Made by a program: the position numbers and the translations under genes
Part shown: one piece after another, positions 29,515 through 38,223 of the stretch
How the letters are laid out: each line of letters opens with the position of its first letter
Numbering within the stretch: the stretch's first letter is position 1
The notes under the pieces: generated by a model
What the model was told of the DNA's origin: nothing
The model's database searches: none
The model's input: only the letters and a program-made list of their open reading frames with translations
Assembly: GCA_023461275.1 (NCBI GenBank)
Contig: JAEYMI010000040.1
Coordinates: forward strand, 96,564 to 160,563
Length of the DNA stretch: 64,000 bases
Origin: Actinomycetes bacterium
Lineage (GTDB): Bacteria; Actinomycetota; Actinomycetes; Mycobacteriales; Mycobacteriaceae
Direction: 5' to 3'

Positions 29515-29862
29515 GTGACCGAGGCAGGCACCACCGCATCGACCACCCCCGTCGCGAAAGTCCATGGCGCACTGCTGCGTTACCGCGTACTCGCGTGGAT
29601 CACCGGTCTGTGGTTGCTGCTGCTGGTCGCCGAGCTGGTCCTCAAGTACGGATTCAGTGTCGACGCATTGGATTTCGTGCCGATCGTGCACGGCTGGGTC
29701 TACTTCGTCTACCTGATCTTCACCATCGATCTGGCCATCAAGGTGCGCTGGCCGGTCGGCAAGATCATCCTCACCGCCATCGCCGGTACCATCCCGTTCC
29801 TCTCGTTCTACGTCGAGCACATCCGCACGAAGGAAGTAAAGGCGCAGTTCAACCTGGCCTAA
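29515..29862 (+). CDS. DUF3817 integral membrane protein (Rv1342c-like)
   Basis: A 115-residue protein with GTG 29515 overlapping the preceding stop and AAGGAAG 8-9 nt upstream. Three hydrophobic segments contain the family pattern RYRVLAWITG, HGWVYFVYL and a C-terminal GTIPFLSFYVE. DUF3817 proteins have no assigned function. A second member of the family is encoded at 49462-49803. Probably co-transcribed with the LprD-like gene. Confidence 0.88.
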   Translation: MTEAGTTASTTPVAKVHGALLRYRVLAWITGLWLLLLVAELVLKYGFSVDALDFVPIVHGWVYFVYLIFTIDLAIKVRWPVGKIILTAIAGTIPFLSFYVEHIRTKEVKAQFNLA

Positions 29863-29907
29863 GGGTCACGTAGCGCCGCGTTCATTCGCGTTGGGCTCAC
29901 TGGCGGG

Positions 29908-31026
29908 GTGCGCATCGTGCAGCTCGCCAACTTCTATGGCGCCCGCTCCGGCGGCTTGCGCACCGCCATCGACCGGTGGGGCGCGGGCTACACCGCCGCC
30001 GGCCACGAGGTCACCCTGGTGGTGGCCGGCGACACCGATCGCGAAGAGTTGCTTCCGAGCGGCGTGCACCGAATCTCGGTGGCCGCGCCGCGTATTCCGT
30101 TCTCCGGCGGATACCACGTAGCTCTGCCCCACCGCGTCGCCGACGTCCTCGGTGCCCTGCGGCCCGACGCCATCGAGGTCTCCGATCGCCTCACCATGCG
30201 ACGCTTCGGCCAGTGGGCCCGACGCCGGGATGTGCACGCCACCATGGTCTCCCACGAGCGCCTCGATCGTCTGCTCTCGATGGCGATGCCGGTCTCCGCG
30301 GCGCGGGCGGTGGCCGACCGCGCCAATCGGAACACCGCAGCCGACTACGACGCGATCGTGTGCACCACCCCGTTCGCCGCAGCCGAATTCGAGCGCATCG
30401 GCGCATCCAACGTGGTGTCGGCACCACTCGGCGTCGACCTCGATCTCTTCGATCCGCGGCATGCCGATTCTTCATTGGCCGCGCGCTTCTGCTCCCCCGA
30501 CACCACGCTGATCGCGCACTGCGGCCGCCTCTCGGTGGAGAAGCGGCCCGAACGCAGCATCGAGGCCACCGCACACCTGCACCGCAGCGGCCGGCCAGTC
30601 CATCTGCTCATCGCCGGCGACGGTCCCCGACGCGCGGCGTTGGAACGCTCGGCCCGCGGACTGCCGGTGACCTTCCTCGGATTCCTCAGCAGCCGAACCG
30701 AAGTGGCGACCCTGCTGGCCTCCGCTCAGGTCACCCTGGCACCCGGCCCGCACGAGACGTTCTGCCTCTCGGCGCTGGAATCACTCGCGTCGGGTACGCC
30801 GGTGGTGGCGTCGAGATCGTCGGCAGTCAGCGCCATCATCGACGAGACGTGCGGCGGCCTGGCCGACGACACCGGCGAGGGATTTGCACAGAGTCTCGAC
30901 GCCGTGCTGGCGATGCCTGCGCCGCAACGGATCTCCGACGCCCGACGCCGCGCGATGGGATTTCCGTGGCCGCGGTCGGTCGAGCGGATGCTCGACGTCC
31001 ACCACGGCGCAGCGCTCAGCTGCTAG
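29908..31026 (+). CDS. GT4-family glycosyltransferase
   Basis: A 372-residue GT-B enzyme from GTG 29908. The N-terminal Rossmann half starts MRIVQLANFYGARSGGLRTA, with the Gly-Gly loop that contacts the acceptor. The C-terminal half has the donor-site motifs GRLSVEKRPERSIEA, LIAGDGP, and the E-x7-E motif in PHETFCLSALESLASGTPVV. Mannosyltransferases of the mycobacterial envelope (PimB, MgtA) share this layout, but the sugar and acceptor are not determined. Its last 11 bp overlap the 3' end of the convergent rdgB gene. Confidence 0.87.
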   Translation: MRIVQLANFYGARSGGLRTAIDRWGAGYTAAGHEVTLVVAGDTDREELLPSGVHRISVAAPRIPFSGGYHVALPHRVADVLGALRPDAIEVSDRLTMRRFGQWARRRDVHATMVSHERLDRLLSMAMPVSAARAVADRANRNTAADYDAIVCTTPFAAAEFERIGASNVVSAPLGVDLDLFDPRHADSSLAARFCSPDTTLIAHCGRLSVEKRPERSIEATAHLHRSGRPVHLLIAGDGPRRAALERSARGLPVTFLGFLSSRTEVATLLASAQVTLAPGPHETFCLSALESLASGTPVVASRSSAVSAIIDETCGGLADDTGEGFAQSLDAVLAMPAPQRISDARRRAMGFPWPRSVERMLDVHHGAALSC

Positions 31027-31633
31027 CGAGCTCCGAGATCGCCGGCACCAACTGCGCCAACGCTTTTCCGCGGTGACTGAGCGAATCCTTCTCCGCACCG
31101 GTCAATTCCGCCGATGTGCGGCCGTCTGCGGCGGCATCGTCGGGGACGAACAGCGGGTCGTAGCCGAAGCCGTTCTCGCCGCGCGGCGCAGTGAGGATGG
31201 TGCCGCGCCATTCGCCGCGCACCACGGTTTCGGTGCCGTCCGGCAGTACAAGCGCGCAGGCGGAGACGAACGCCGCGCCACGACGATCGTCGGGAACATC
31301 GGAGACCTGCGCGAGTAGCAGGGCGTTGTTGGCCGCATCATCGCCGTGCCGCCCACTCCACCGCGCCGAGAGGACGCCGGGCATTCCGTTCAAGGCATCC
31401 ACCGCGAGCCCGGAATCGTCTGCCAGACAAGGCAGTCCGGCCTCCTGGGCGCCTGAGCGCGCCTTGATGAGTGCGTTCTCCTCAAAGGTGGCGCCGGTCT
31501 CGGGCACCTCCGGGAACTCCGGTACGGCGTCGAGCCCGATCACCTGCACACCGACGATCCCGGCGGCGTCGACGACGCGCTGTAACTCGATGAGCTTCTT
31601 GGCGTTACGGCTCGCCAGGAGCAACCGCGTCAT
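31016..31633 (-). CDS. rdgB: Non-canonical purine NTP pyrophosphatase, RdgB/HAM1
   Basis: A 205-residue protein with ATG at 31633. The N-terminal block LLLASRNAKKLIEL binds the triphosphate; the middle holds ATFEENALIKAR and LADDSGLAVDAL with the catalytic acids, and the C-terminal half ENGFGYDPLF and SHRGKAL. It hydrolyses ITP, dITP and XTP to monophosphates, keeping deaminated purines out of nucleic acids. Its start overlaps the rph stop by one base (TGATG), so the pair is translationally coupled as in mycobacteria. Confidence 0.96.
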   Translation of the reverse strand: MTRLLLASRNAKKLIELQRVVDAAGIVGVQVIGLDAVPEFPEVPETGATFEENALIKARSGAQEAGLPCLADDSGLAVDALNGMPGVLSARWSGRHGDDAANNALLLAQVSDVPDDRRGAAFVSACALVLPDGTETVVRGEWRGTILTAPRGENGFGYDPLFVPDDAAADGRTSAELTGAEKDSLSHRGKALAQLVPAISELASS

Positions 31634-32382
31634 CAGCCGGGCAGCTTGCCGGGGTACGGGTCGGCGAGCACTGCACGCTGCGCCTCGAACAACTTCTCCG
31701 TGCCGATCTCGGCCATGTCGAGCAGTTTCTCGAGGGTCGCGCGCGGGAAGGTCGCGCCCTCGCCGGTGCCCTGTACCTCCACCAGCGTGCCGGCATCGGT
31801 GGCCACCACGTTCATGTCGACCTCGGCGCGCGAATCCTCGGTGTAGGGCAGATCCAGGCGCACCCGACCATCCACCACGCCGACGCTGACGGCCGCGATC
31901 GCACACGAAAGTGGTTGCGGGTCTTTGAGTTTCTTTTTCGCGCCGAGCCAGGTCACCGCGTCGGCGAGGGCCACGTAGGCGCCGGTGATCGCCGCGGTGC
32001 GGGTGCCGCCGTCGGCCTGCAGCACGTCGCAGTCGATCGCGATGGTGTTCTCGCCGAGCGCGGCGAGGTCGATGCAGGCGCGCAGTGAGCGGCCGACGAG
32101 TCGGCTGATCTCATGGGTGCGGCCGCCGACCTTCCCGCGGACCGATTCGCGCTGCGACCGATCATGCGTGGCCGCCGGCAGCATCGCGTACTCGGCGGTG
32201 AGCCACCCGAGGCCCGAGCCGCGACGCCACGGCGGCACACCCTCGGTCACGCTGGCCGTGCACATCACCCTGGTGCCACCGAACTCGATCAACACCGAAC
32301 CCGCCGGATGGCTGGTGAAACCGCGGGTGATGGTGATCGGGCGAAGCTCGTCGTCTGCCCTGCCGTCTTCTCGTGTCGTCAC
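31633..32382 (-). CDS. rph: Ribonuclease PH
   Basis: A 249-residue 3'-5' phosphorolytic exoribonuclease that trims tRNA 3' ends. GTG 32382 gives VTTREDGRADDELRP, matching the start of mycobacterial RNase PH; an in-frame GTG at 32406 would add eight residues without homology. The family core is clear: GSVLIEFGGTRVMCTASV, AEYAMLPAATH, SLRACIDL, the near-invariant IDCDVLQADGGTRTAAITGA, and EDSRAEVDMNVV. Neither start has a strong ribosome-binding site. The downstream gene is rdgB. Confidence 0.95.
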   Translation of the reverse strand: MTTREDGRADDELRPITITRGFTSHPAGSVLIEFGGTRVMCTASVTEGVPPWRRGSGLGWLTAEYAMLPAATHDRSQRESVRGKVGGRTHEISRLVGRSLRACIDLAALGENTIAIDCDVLQADGGTRTAAITGAYVALADAVTWLGAKKKLKDPQPLSCAIAAVSVGVVDGRVRLDLPYTEDSRAEVDMNVVATDAGTLVEVQGTGEGATFPRATLEKLLDMAEIGTEKLFEAQRAVLADPYPGKLPG

Positions 32383-32439
32383 GGCGTCAACTGTAGCGAC
32401 CGCCACATGCGGCGCGGGCCGACCACCCTGGACTGCCTC

Positions 32440-33204
32440 TCAACGACCGATGTCGAAGACCTGTCCCGGGCGCACGATCTCGATCGGACCGGCGAACGTG
32501 CTGCGCGCCTCGGTGAGGATCTCCTCGGCACTGGCCCACGGGGCGATGTGAGTGAGCGCGAGTAGTCGGACACCGGCCTTGGTCGCGGCCTCCCCGGCCT
32601 CGACGCCAGACAAGTGCAGGTTCGGCGGTCGATCAGGCGAATGCGTCCACGACGCCTCGCATAGAAAGATGTCGGCGTCGGCGGCGACGTCGATGAGCTC
32701 GTCGCACACGCCGGTGTCACCGCTGAAGGCCAACACCTGTCCGCCGGGGCCGGTGATCCGTAGGCCGTAGGTCTCCGGCGGATGATTCACCCGGGTGGAA
32801 CGGATGTCGAAGCCGTTGATCGTCACGTCGCCGCCGTCGACCCATTCCCGGAACTCGAACGTGTCGGAGATGTCGTCGATCTCCCCCGGGATCTCCGACG
32901 ATCCGGCACCGATCCTCAGCGCGGTGCCCGGCGGACCGTAGAGCAGCGCCCGCTCGGTCGCCGGCGTCGGCGCATACCGCCGCCACACCAGCATCGCCGG
33001 CAGATCCATGCAGTGATCCGCGTGCAGATGACTGAGCATCACGTCGACATCATTGGGGTCGACGTGCTTCTGCAACTCCCCCATCACACCGGGCCCGCAG
33101 TCGAGCAGCAGTGGCCGGTGATCGTCGGCGGAGAGCAGATACCCCGAGCAGGCAGCCTCGGGGCCACCCACACTCCCCGAGCATCCAAGGACCATCAGCC
33201 GCAT
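32440..33204 (-). CDS. Metallo-beta-lactamase-fold phosphodiesterase, Rv1339-like (cAMP PDE)
   Basis: A 254-residue protein. ATG 33204 gives MRLMVLGCSGS, the usual opening beta strand; a longer frame upstream has no homology. The metal site is built from HLHADHCMD, a later FSGDTG aspartate and a C-terminal LTHIAPW histidine, with LLDCGPG before them. Rv1339 of M. tuberculosis, which sits in the same place between murI and rph, has been reported to degrade cAMP. Here it would oppose any adenylate cyclase signal. It is separated from murI by 86 bp. Confidence 0.9.
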   Translation of the reverse strand: MRLMVLGCSGSVGGPEAACSGYLLSADDHRPLLLDCGPGVMGELQKHVDPNDVDVMLSHLHADHCMDLPAMLVWRRYAPTPATERALLYGPPGTALRIGAGSSEIPGEIDDISDTFEFREWVDGGDVTINGFDIRSTRVNHPPETYGLRITGPGGQVLAFSGDTGVCDELIDVAADADIFLCEASWTHSPDRPPNLHLSGVEAGEAATKAGVRLLALTHIAPWASAEEILTEARSTFAGPIEIVRPGQVFDIGR

Positions 33205-33290
33205 ACCGTTCACTGTGCCATGCGTGCCTTGGTCGCGTTGCAACATGGGGGTCACAACTGGCGCACATTTCGCCTGGCCCAACGCATTAA

Positions 33291-34109
33291 CTACAAATGC
33301 TGCACCGCAGTGACGGAGGGACCAAGAAACCGGGTGGACAGTTTGGCGAACATATCCGGGTCGCCCGTTGCCTGGAACACACGGACCGCTTCACGATCGC
33401 CATGAGGATGCAACATGTCGGATTCGGTCAGTACCCGGAACACATCTTTCGCGGTCTCCTCGGCGCTGGACACCAGCGTTACATCGTCGCCCATCGCGAG
33501 TTGGATCACGCCGGACAGCAAGGGGTAATGCGTGCACCCCAGAACGACGGTGTCGACGCCCGCCTCCTGCAGCGGCTCCAGGTAGCCCTGGGCCAAGCCG
33601 AGGATCTGCCGGCCACTGGTGATGCCGCGTTCGACGAAGTCGACGAAGCGCGGACACGCCACCGCGGTGATCGCCGCGTCACGCGCGGCGGCAAAAGAAT
33701 CCTGATATGCCCGCGACGCGATGGTCGCCTGTGTACCGATCACGCCGATCCGGCCGGTCTTGGTGGCCACCACCGCACGACGCACCGCGGGTAGCACCAC
33801 CTCGATCACCGGGATCGGTGCATAACGCTCGCGGGCATCACGCAGGCACGCCGCCGACGCCGTGTTGCAGGCGATCACGATCGCCTTCACCCCGCGCTCG
33901 GCGAGATCGTCGCCGATGGCCAGCGCATGACGCCGGATCTCGGGGATGGTCAGGGGTCCGTACGGTCCATTGGCGGTGTCGCCGATGTAGACGATGTCCT
34001 CGTCGGGCAGCAGGTCGATGATTGCGCGCGCGACGGTCAGGCCGCCCACCCCGGAATCGAAGATGCCGATCGGCGCATCGGCCTGCAGGTGCGGCGCGAG
34101 AGCGGCTAT
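33291..34109 (-). CDS. murI: Glutamate racemase; start codon non-standard
   Basis: MurI supplies D-glutamate for peptidoglycan. The body is complete: IGIFDSGVGGLTV with the first acidic residue, DTANGPYGP, VIACNTASAACL with catalytic Cys, and VLGCTHYPLL with the second Cys. No ATG, GTG or TTG lies near the expected N-terminus. A perfect GGAGGT sits 6 nt upstream of an in-frame ATA at 34109, which would give 272 residues, close to the 271 of M. tuberculosis MurI. That ATA overlaps the rhomboid TAG. The nearest standard in-frame start is GTG 34175, inside the rhomboid gene, adding 22 residues. The coordinate given uses the ATA. Confidence 0.9.
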   Translation of the reverse strand: MAALAPHLQADAPIGIFDSGVGGLTVARAIIDLLPDEDIVYIGDTANGPYGPLTIPEIRRHALAIGDDLAERGVKAIVIACNTASAACLRDARERYAPIPVIEVVLPAVRRAVVATKTGRIGVIGTQATIASRAYQDSFAAARDAAITAVACPRFVDFVERGITSGRQILGLAQGYLEPLQEAGVDTVVLGCTHYPLLSGVIQLAMGDDVTLVSSAEETAKDVFRVLTESDMLHPHGDREAVRVFQATGDPDMFAKLSTRFLGPSVTAVQHL

Positions 34110-34747
34110 GACCGCACCTCCGACGCACCGGGCTGCCGATTGACTCGACGCCGATCCCGATCTGCGAGATACCACGCCGCCAGCACGCCGCCGATCGCGC
34201 CGAAAAGGTGCCCCTGCCAGGACACCCCACTGTCCGACGGCAGCACACCCCACAGCACCGAACCGTAGATCAGGAAGAGCACCAGACCACCGAGAACCTG
34301 CCAGATGTGCCGGTTGAACAGGCCGCGGACCAGCAGGTACGTCAGCCAGCCGAAGATGATGCCCGACGCTCCGACGGTCACGGTGTAGGGCGGTGCGAAC
34401 AACCACACACCCAACCCGGAGACGACCCAGACGATCGCGGTCACGATGAGGAACCGGCGCGCCATCAGCAGCAGGAACCCGAGCACCACGCCGGGCACGA
34501 GGTTCGCCCATAGGTGCTCCCAGTTGGCATGCAGGAACGGCGCCCAGAGGACGCCGTCGAGCCCGTCGAGTTGTCGGGGTTCGATGCCGGCGGAGTCGAG
34601 TTGGAAATTGGTCGCGGCGTCGATGGCCTCGATGACGACGAGCAGCGCGACGATGGCAGCCATCACGATCGCCGACCGCTGCCACAGCGGACGCGACGCG
34701 CGCGGTGATGTGGTGGGGCCGCCGTACGGCGCCGGATTCACCGTCAT
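34106..34747 (-). CDS. Rhomboid family intramembrane serine protease
   Basis: A 213-residue polytopic protein with ATG at 34747. About six hydrophobic helices are visible. The catalytic serine lies in VGASGIIFG (GASG) and the partner histidine in SWQGHLFGAIGG; the HANWEHLWANL block is the conserved His/Asn region of the second helix. It cleaves membrane-spanning substrates within the bilayer; its substrate is unknown. It lies 28 bp after cysM and abuts murI, as Rv1337 does in M. tuberculosis. Confidence 0.92.
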   Translation of the reverse strand: MTVNPAPYGGPTTSPRASRPLWQRSAIVMAAIVALLVVIEAIDAATNFQLDSAGIEPRQLDGLDGVLWAPFLHANWEHLWANLVPGVVLGFLLLMARRFLIVTAIVWVVSGLGVWLFAPPYTVTVGASGIIFGWLTYLLVRGLFNRHIWQVLGGLVLFLIYGSVLWGVLPSDSGVSWQGHLFGAIGGVLAAWYLADRDRRRVNRQPGASEVRS

Positions 34748-34775
34748 GTTGTCCCCGATCTCTGTGAAGTCTGGC

Positions 34776-35750
34776 TCACGCCCAGAGCTGGCCGTCGAGG
34801 GCCTGCTCAGCGCTTTCCAGGCTACCTTCGTACGCGCCGGTGCTCAGATACTTCCACCCGGCGTCGGGCACCACGAGGCCGATGTCGGCGCGGGTTCCGG
34901 CCTTGAGCGCACGACGTCCGATTCCACGAGCGGCCTGCAGGATGGCACCGGTGGAGACACCGGCGAAAATGCCCTCCTGCTCGATCAGTTCGCGAACTCG
35001 TGCGATCGCGTCGCCGCCGGTCACCGAGTAACGCCTCGTCAGCACCGACTCGTCGTACAGTTCGGGAACGAAGCCCTCGTCGATGTTGCGCAGCCCGTAC
35101 ACCTCGTCGCCGTAGCGCGGTTCGGCCGCGACGATCTCGATGTCCGGATTCTGTTCGCGCAGAAAGCGTCCGACGCCCATCAGTGTTCCGGTGGTGCCGA
35201 GGCCGGCGACGAAGTGGGTGATCTCCGGCAGGTCGGCGTAGAGCTCGGGACCGGTGCCCTCGTAGTGCGCGAGCATGTTCGCGCGGTTGCCGTACTGGTA
35301 GAGCATCACCCAGTCGTCGTGTTCGGCGGCGAGTTGTTTGGCCATCGCGACCGCGGTGTTCGATCCGCCCGCCGCCGGCGAGCTGATCACCTCGGCCCCG
35401 AACATCCGCAACAGCGAGCGTCGTTCCTCGGAGGTGTTCTCCGGCATCACACAGATCAGCCGATAGCCCTTGAGTTTCGCGGCCATCGCCAGACCGATGC
35501 CGGTGTTGCCACTGGTCGGCTCGAGGATGATCGAACCCGGATGGAGCAGTCCGTCGTTCTCTGCCTGCTCGATCATGCGCAGTGCCGGGCGGTCCTTGAT
35601 CGAACCCGTCGGGTTGCGGTCCTCGAGTTTGGCCCACAGGCGGACGTGCGGCTCGTCGGGTCCGGCGTCGTCCCACCGGGGCGACAAGCGCTGCAGACCG
35701 ACCAGTGGGGTGTGCCCGACCGATTCGATCAGCGAGTTGTAACGGGTCAC
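34776..35750 (-). CDS. cysM: O-phosphoserine sulfhydrylase CysM (CysO-dependent)
   Basis: A 324-residue PLP enzyme from GTG 35750. Lys52 in the GSIKDRPA motif binds PLP. TSGNTG binds the substrate carboxylate and GLGTTGTLMG the cofactor phosphate. In mycobacteria CysM condenses O-phospho-L-serine with the thiocarboxylate carried by CysO, an oxidation-resistant route to cysteine. The immediate upstream cysO (9-bp gap) and mec genes support that role rather than a generic O-acetylserine sulfhydrylase. Confidence 0.95.
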   Translation of the reverse strand: MTRYNSLIESVGHTPLVGLQRLSPRWDDAGPDEPHVRLWAKLEDRNPTGSIKDRPALRMIEQAENDGLLHPGSIILEPTSGNTGIGLAMAAKLKGYRLICVMPENTSEERRSLLRMFGAEVISSPAAGGSNTAVAMAKQLAAEHDDWVMLYQYGNRANMLAHYEGTGPELYADLPEITHFVAGLGTTGTLMGVGRFLREQNPDIEIVAAEPRYGDEVYGLRNIDEGFVPELYDESVLTRRYSVTGGDAIARVRELIEQEGIFAGVSTGAILQAARGIGRRALKAGTRADIGLVVPDAGWKYLSTGAYEGSLESAEQALDGQLWA

Positions 35751-35759
35751 CGGTGTCGC

Positions 35760-36044
35760 TCAGCCGCCCGCGACGGCGGGCAGGATGGTGACCTCGTCAC
35801 CGTCGTCGACGCCGGTCTCGAGTCCGCCGGAGAACCGCACGTCCTCGTCGTTGACATAGACGTTGACGAAGCGGTGCAGTTTGGCCGTGCCGCCCTCGTC
35901 GGAGATCAGCCGTTCCTTGATGCCGGGATTGGCCGACTCGAGGTTGTCGATGACCTCGGCCAGCGTCGACCCGGACGAATCCACGCGCTTGGAACCTCCG
36001 GTGTGGGTACGCAGGATGGTGGGGATGGACACGGTTACCGCCAT
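35760..36044 (-). CDS. cysO: Sulfur carrier protein CysO (ubiquitin-like)
   Basis: A 94-residue beta-grasp protein ending in AVAGG. The C-terminal Gly-Gly is the site of adenylation and thiocarboxylation by a MoeZ-type enzyme. The thiocarboxylate donates sulfur to CysM, giving a CysO-cysteine adduct that Mec then cleaves. Features include TILRTHTGGSKRV near the start and a FVNVYVNDEDVR strand. It lies 7 bp after mec and 9 bp before cysM. Confidence 0.95.
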   Translation of the reverse strand: MAVTVSIPTILRTHTGGSKRVDSSGSTLAEVIDNLESANPGIKERLISDEGGTAKLHRFVNVYVNDEDVRFSGGLETGVDDGDEVTILPAVAGG

Positions 36045-36051
36045 GGGTTTC

Positions 36052-36459
36052 TCAGCTCCTGATCTCGATGGGCTCTTCGGTCACCACGCCATCGACGATG
36101 CGATAGCTGCGGATCTCATGGTTGTCGGGGTCGCGCGTGGACACCAGCACGTAGTGCGCGTTGGGTTCGCTGGCGTAGGAGATGTCGGTGCGGCTCGGGT
36201 AGGCCTCGGTCGCGGTGTGCGAGTGGTAGATCACCACGGGCTCTTCGTCATTGCGGTCCATCTCGCGCCAGACCCGCAGTTGCTCACCCGAGTCGAACCG
36301 ATAGAAGGTCGGCGATCGCTCCGCGTTGACCATCTCGATGAACCGCTCCGGCGAATCGGAGCATTCGGGGCCGGCGATCACACCACACGCCTCGTCGGGG
36401 TGGTCGGCGCGGGCATGCGCCACCATCTTGTCGACGAGTTCCTGCGCAATCGTGAGCAC
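36052..36459 (-). CDS. mec: CysO-cysteine peptidase Mec (JAMM)
   Basis: A 135-residue zinc metallopeptidase with a GTG start at 36459 and GGAAGAGG upstream. The JAMM motif is HSHTATEAYPSRTD: two histidines and an aspartate bind zinc, and a glutamate early in the chain (DEACGV) completes the site. It releases cysteine from the C-terminus of CysO. It is the first gene of the tight mec-cysO-cysM cluster. Confidence 0.95.
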   Translation of the reverse strand: MLTIAQELVDKMVAHARADHPDEACGVIAGPECSDSPERFIEMVNAERSPTFYRFDSGEQLRVWREMDRNDEEPVVIYHSHTATEAYPSRTDISYASEPNAHYVLVSTRDPDNHEIRSYRIVDGVVTEEPIEIRS

Positions 36460-36539
36460 CGGTCAACCCCTCTTCCGTTCGGATCCTGTGATGGTGTGTG
36501 AGTCGGTTGGCCCAACGTCGACCGCGGCAGCGGTATTCC

Positions 36540-37619
36540 TCATGCGAACGCCGACGGCACGACGTCACGGTAAGTCGGGATACCGGCCACCGACGTGGCC
36601 GACAGTACTGCGGCGACGATGGCGCGCTCGACCACGATCGCCGCGACCCGACACACCTCGCCCAGCACCAGCGCATCCGGATTCATGCCCGGCGGCATGG
36701 GCGTCTGCGGCGACGGATGAACCGCGCCGGTGGCGACCGCGAAGATCGTGTCGCCGTCCAACGGTAGATGCGCGGGGCGGATCGCCCGGCCCAGACCGTC
36801 GTGCGCGGCCATCGCGACCCGCCTGACCGAGGCTTTGTCGAGAGCCGCGTCGGTGGCGACGACCCCGATCGTGGTGTTCAGCGCGGTGTGCTCGGCATCA
36901 AGCTCGGCCAGCGCGGCGACCTCCTCGGGTGCGGGCGCGGTGAGGCCGTGCACGGCGAGTTCGGCGGCCGACGCCGTCCACGGCAGGCCCGTCGTCGGAT
37001 CTATCACCGCACCAACGGGATTGGCGACCATCACGGCACCAACGGTCACTCCGGCGGCCGCTGCCGAGCAGCGCATCGACGCGGTGCCGACACCACCTTT
37101 GAGCGCACCCGCCCGCGCACCGGCGCCGGCCCCGACACTGCCGTCGGCGACCTCGGTGGAGGCATTGGCCAGTGCGCGGGTGCCGAAGTCGGCGTCGGGC
37201 CGGGCATCCCAGGCACCCACCGGCAGGTCGAAGATCACGGCTGCGGGCACGATCGGAACGACATGACCGGCGAGATCCATCGGCAGACCCACACCCGCGG
37301 CCTCCAGCGAGGTCATCACGCCGTGGGCGGCCGACAGACCGAAGGCACTTCCACCACTGAGCACGATGGCGTGCGCGGTCTGCACGGTATTGGCCGGGTC
37401 GAGCAGGTCGGTCTCGCGGGTGCCGGGCCCGCCTCCGCGCACCTCTCCGGCCACCACCGGCGGTGCCGAAGCGGACTCCGGCGTGCCGATCCGGACGACC
37501 GTGGTGCCCGCGGCCCAGCCGTGCCCGAGCGTCACGTCGTCATCGATGCGATGGTGATGTCCGATGGTGATCCCCGCGATCTCGGTGATCGACCCGAGCA
37601 TTCCGTTGGACCCGCTCAC
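36540..37619 (-). CDS. P1/S58 family self-processing aminopeptidase (DmpA/NylC-like)
   Basis: A 359-residue protein from GTG 37619. The family opening GSITEIAGITIGHH and GVRGGGPGTRETDLLDP-type block (here GEVRGGGPGTRETD) are followed by LSGGSAFGLSAAHGV. The autocleavage site should be Asn248/Thr249 in ALNTTIGVVATDA, freeing Thr249 as N-terminal nucleophile as in NylC. Substrates for the actinobacterial branch (Rv1333-like) are not known. It sits between aosR (13 bp upstream) and mec (80 bp downstream). Confidence 0.92.
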   Translation of the reverse strand: MSGSNGMLGSITEIAGITIGHHHRIDDDVTLGHGWAAGTTVVRIGTPESASAPPVVAGEVRGGGPGTRETDLLDPANTVQTAHAIVLSGGSAFGLSAAHGVMTSLEAAGVGLPMDLAGHVVPIVPAAVIFDLPVGAWDARPDADFGTRALANASTEVADGSVGAGAGARAGALKGGVGTASMRCSAAAAGVTVGAVMVANPVGAVIDPTTGLPWTASAAELAVHGLTAPAPEEVAALAELDAEHTALNTTIGVVATDAALDKASVRRVAMAAHDGLGRAIRPAHLPLDGDTIFAVATGAVHPSPQTPMPPGMNPDALVLGEVCRVAAIVVERAIVAAVLSATSVAGIPTYRDVVPSAFA

Positions 37620-37632
37620 AGCTCTGGCTCGC

Positions 37633-38211
37633 TCACATCATCAGGGATTCGACGAGCAGTTCCTGCATCACCGTCAGCCAGTGATAGACGTCGAGGTGAG
37701 CCGCGTGCGGGTGATCGTCGGGCAGTTGATCGGGGGTGTCCTCGGAGATGCCGAGCATCGCCCCGAGCGCCAGTCGTACATCGTTGAGCGCGGTCAGCCA
37801 CGCCATCGCCTCGTCCTCGGTGAGCGCGACCTCCCCACCACCGGCGGGCAGGGTATCCAGCACCACCTGCGCGGCCGCCATCTTCTCGGTGATGATGTGC
37901 GGCTCGTGGACGCTGCGCAGCACGGAATTGAGGTTGCCGTTGACCACCTCGGCAGCAAGTTCGCGATCCTGGTCGGGGCGATGGAAATCAGGCAGCAGCC
38001 GGCCCAGCGTCGCATCGGCGGGTGGCCGGGTGTGTCCGGACCGAATCCCGGTCAGATCGGCGAGTTCGTCGAAGGGTGCACTCGCCTCCCGCTCGGAGAG
38101 CAGGTCCATCAACGAGACCACCATCGACTCGAGCAATTCCGACTCGTGGGGATCAAGACTCGAGCAATACCGACAGGTCTTCCCGCGGCCACGACGTTTC
38201 CAGGTACGCAC
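37633..38211 (-). CDS. aosR: DUF2017 redox-responsive regulator, AosR-like
   Basis: A 192-residue protein of the DUF2017 family with a GTG start at 38211. The N-terminus RTWKRRGRGKTCRYC has a Cys13-x2-Cys16 pair. The body shows the family blocks SSLDPHESELL, LTGIRSGHTRPP, LGRLLPDFHR and a C-terminal YHWLTVMQELLVESL helix. Rv1332, in the same place in M. tuberculosis, is reported as AosR, which works with an alternative sigma factor to raise mec-cysO-cysM expression under oxidative stress. The spacing of the cysteines here would need comparison with that protein before inferring the same switch. Confidence 0.87.
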   Translation of the reverse strand: MRTWKRRGRGKTCRYCSSLDPHESELLESMVVSLMDLLSEREASAPFDELADLTGIRSGHTRPPADATLGRLLPDFHRPDQDRELAAEVVNGNLNSVLRSVHEPHIITEKMAAAQVVLDTLPAGGGEVALTEDEAMAWLTALNDVRLALGAMLGISEDTPDQLPDDHPHAAHLDVYHWLTVMQELLVESLMM

Positions 38212-38223
38212 TCTCAGATCAGC

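Noticed and set aside
34110..34685. Upstream extension of the murI frame to 464 residues
   Set aside because: The extension lies over the rhomboid gene, is Arg-rich and has no homology; MurI begins near 34109.
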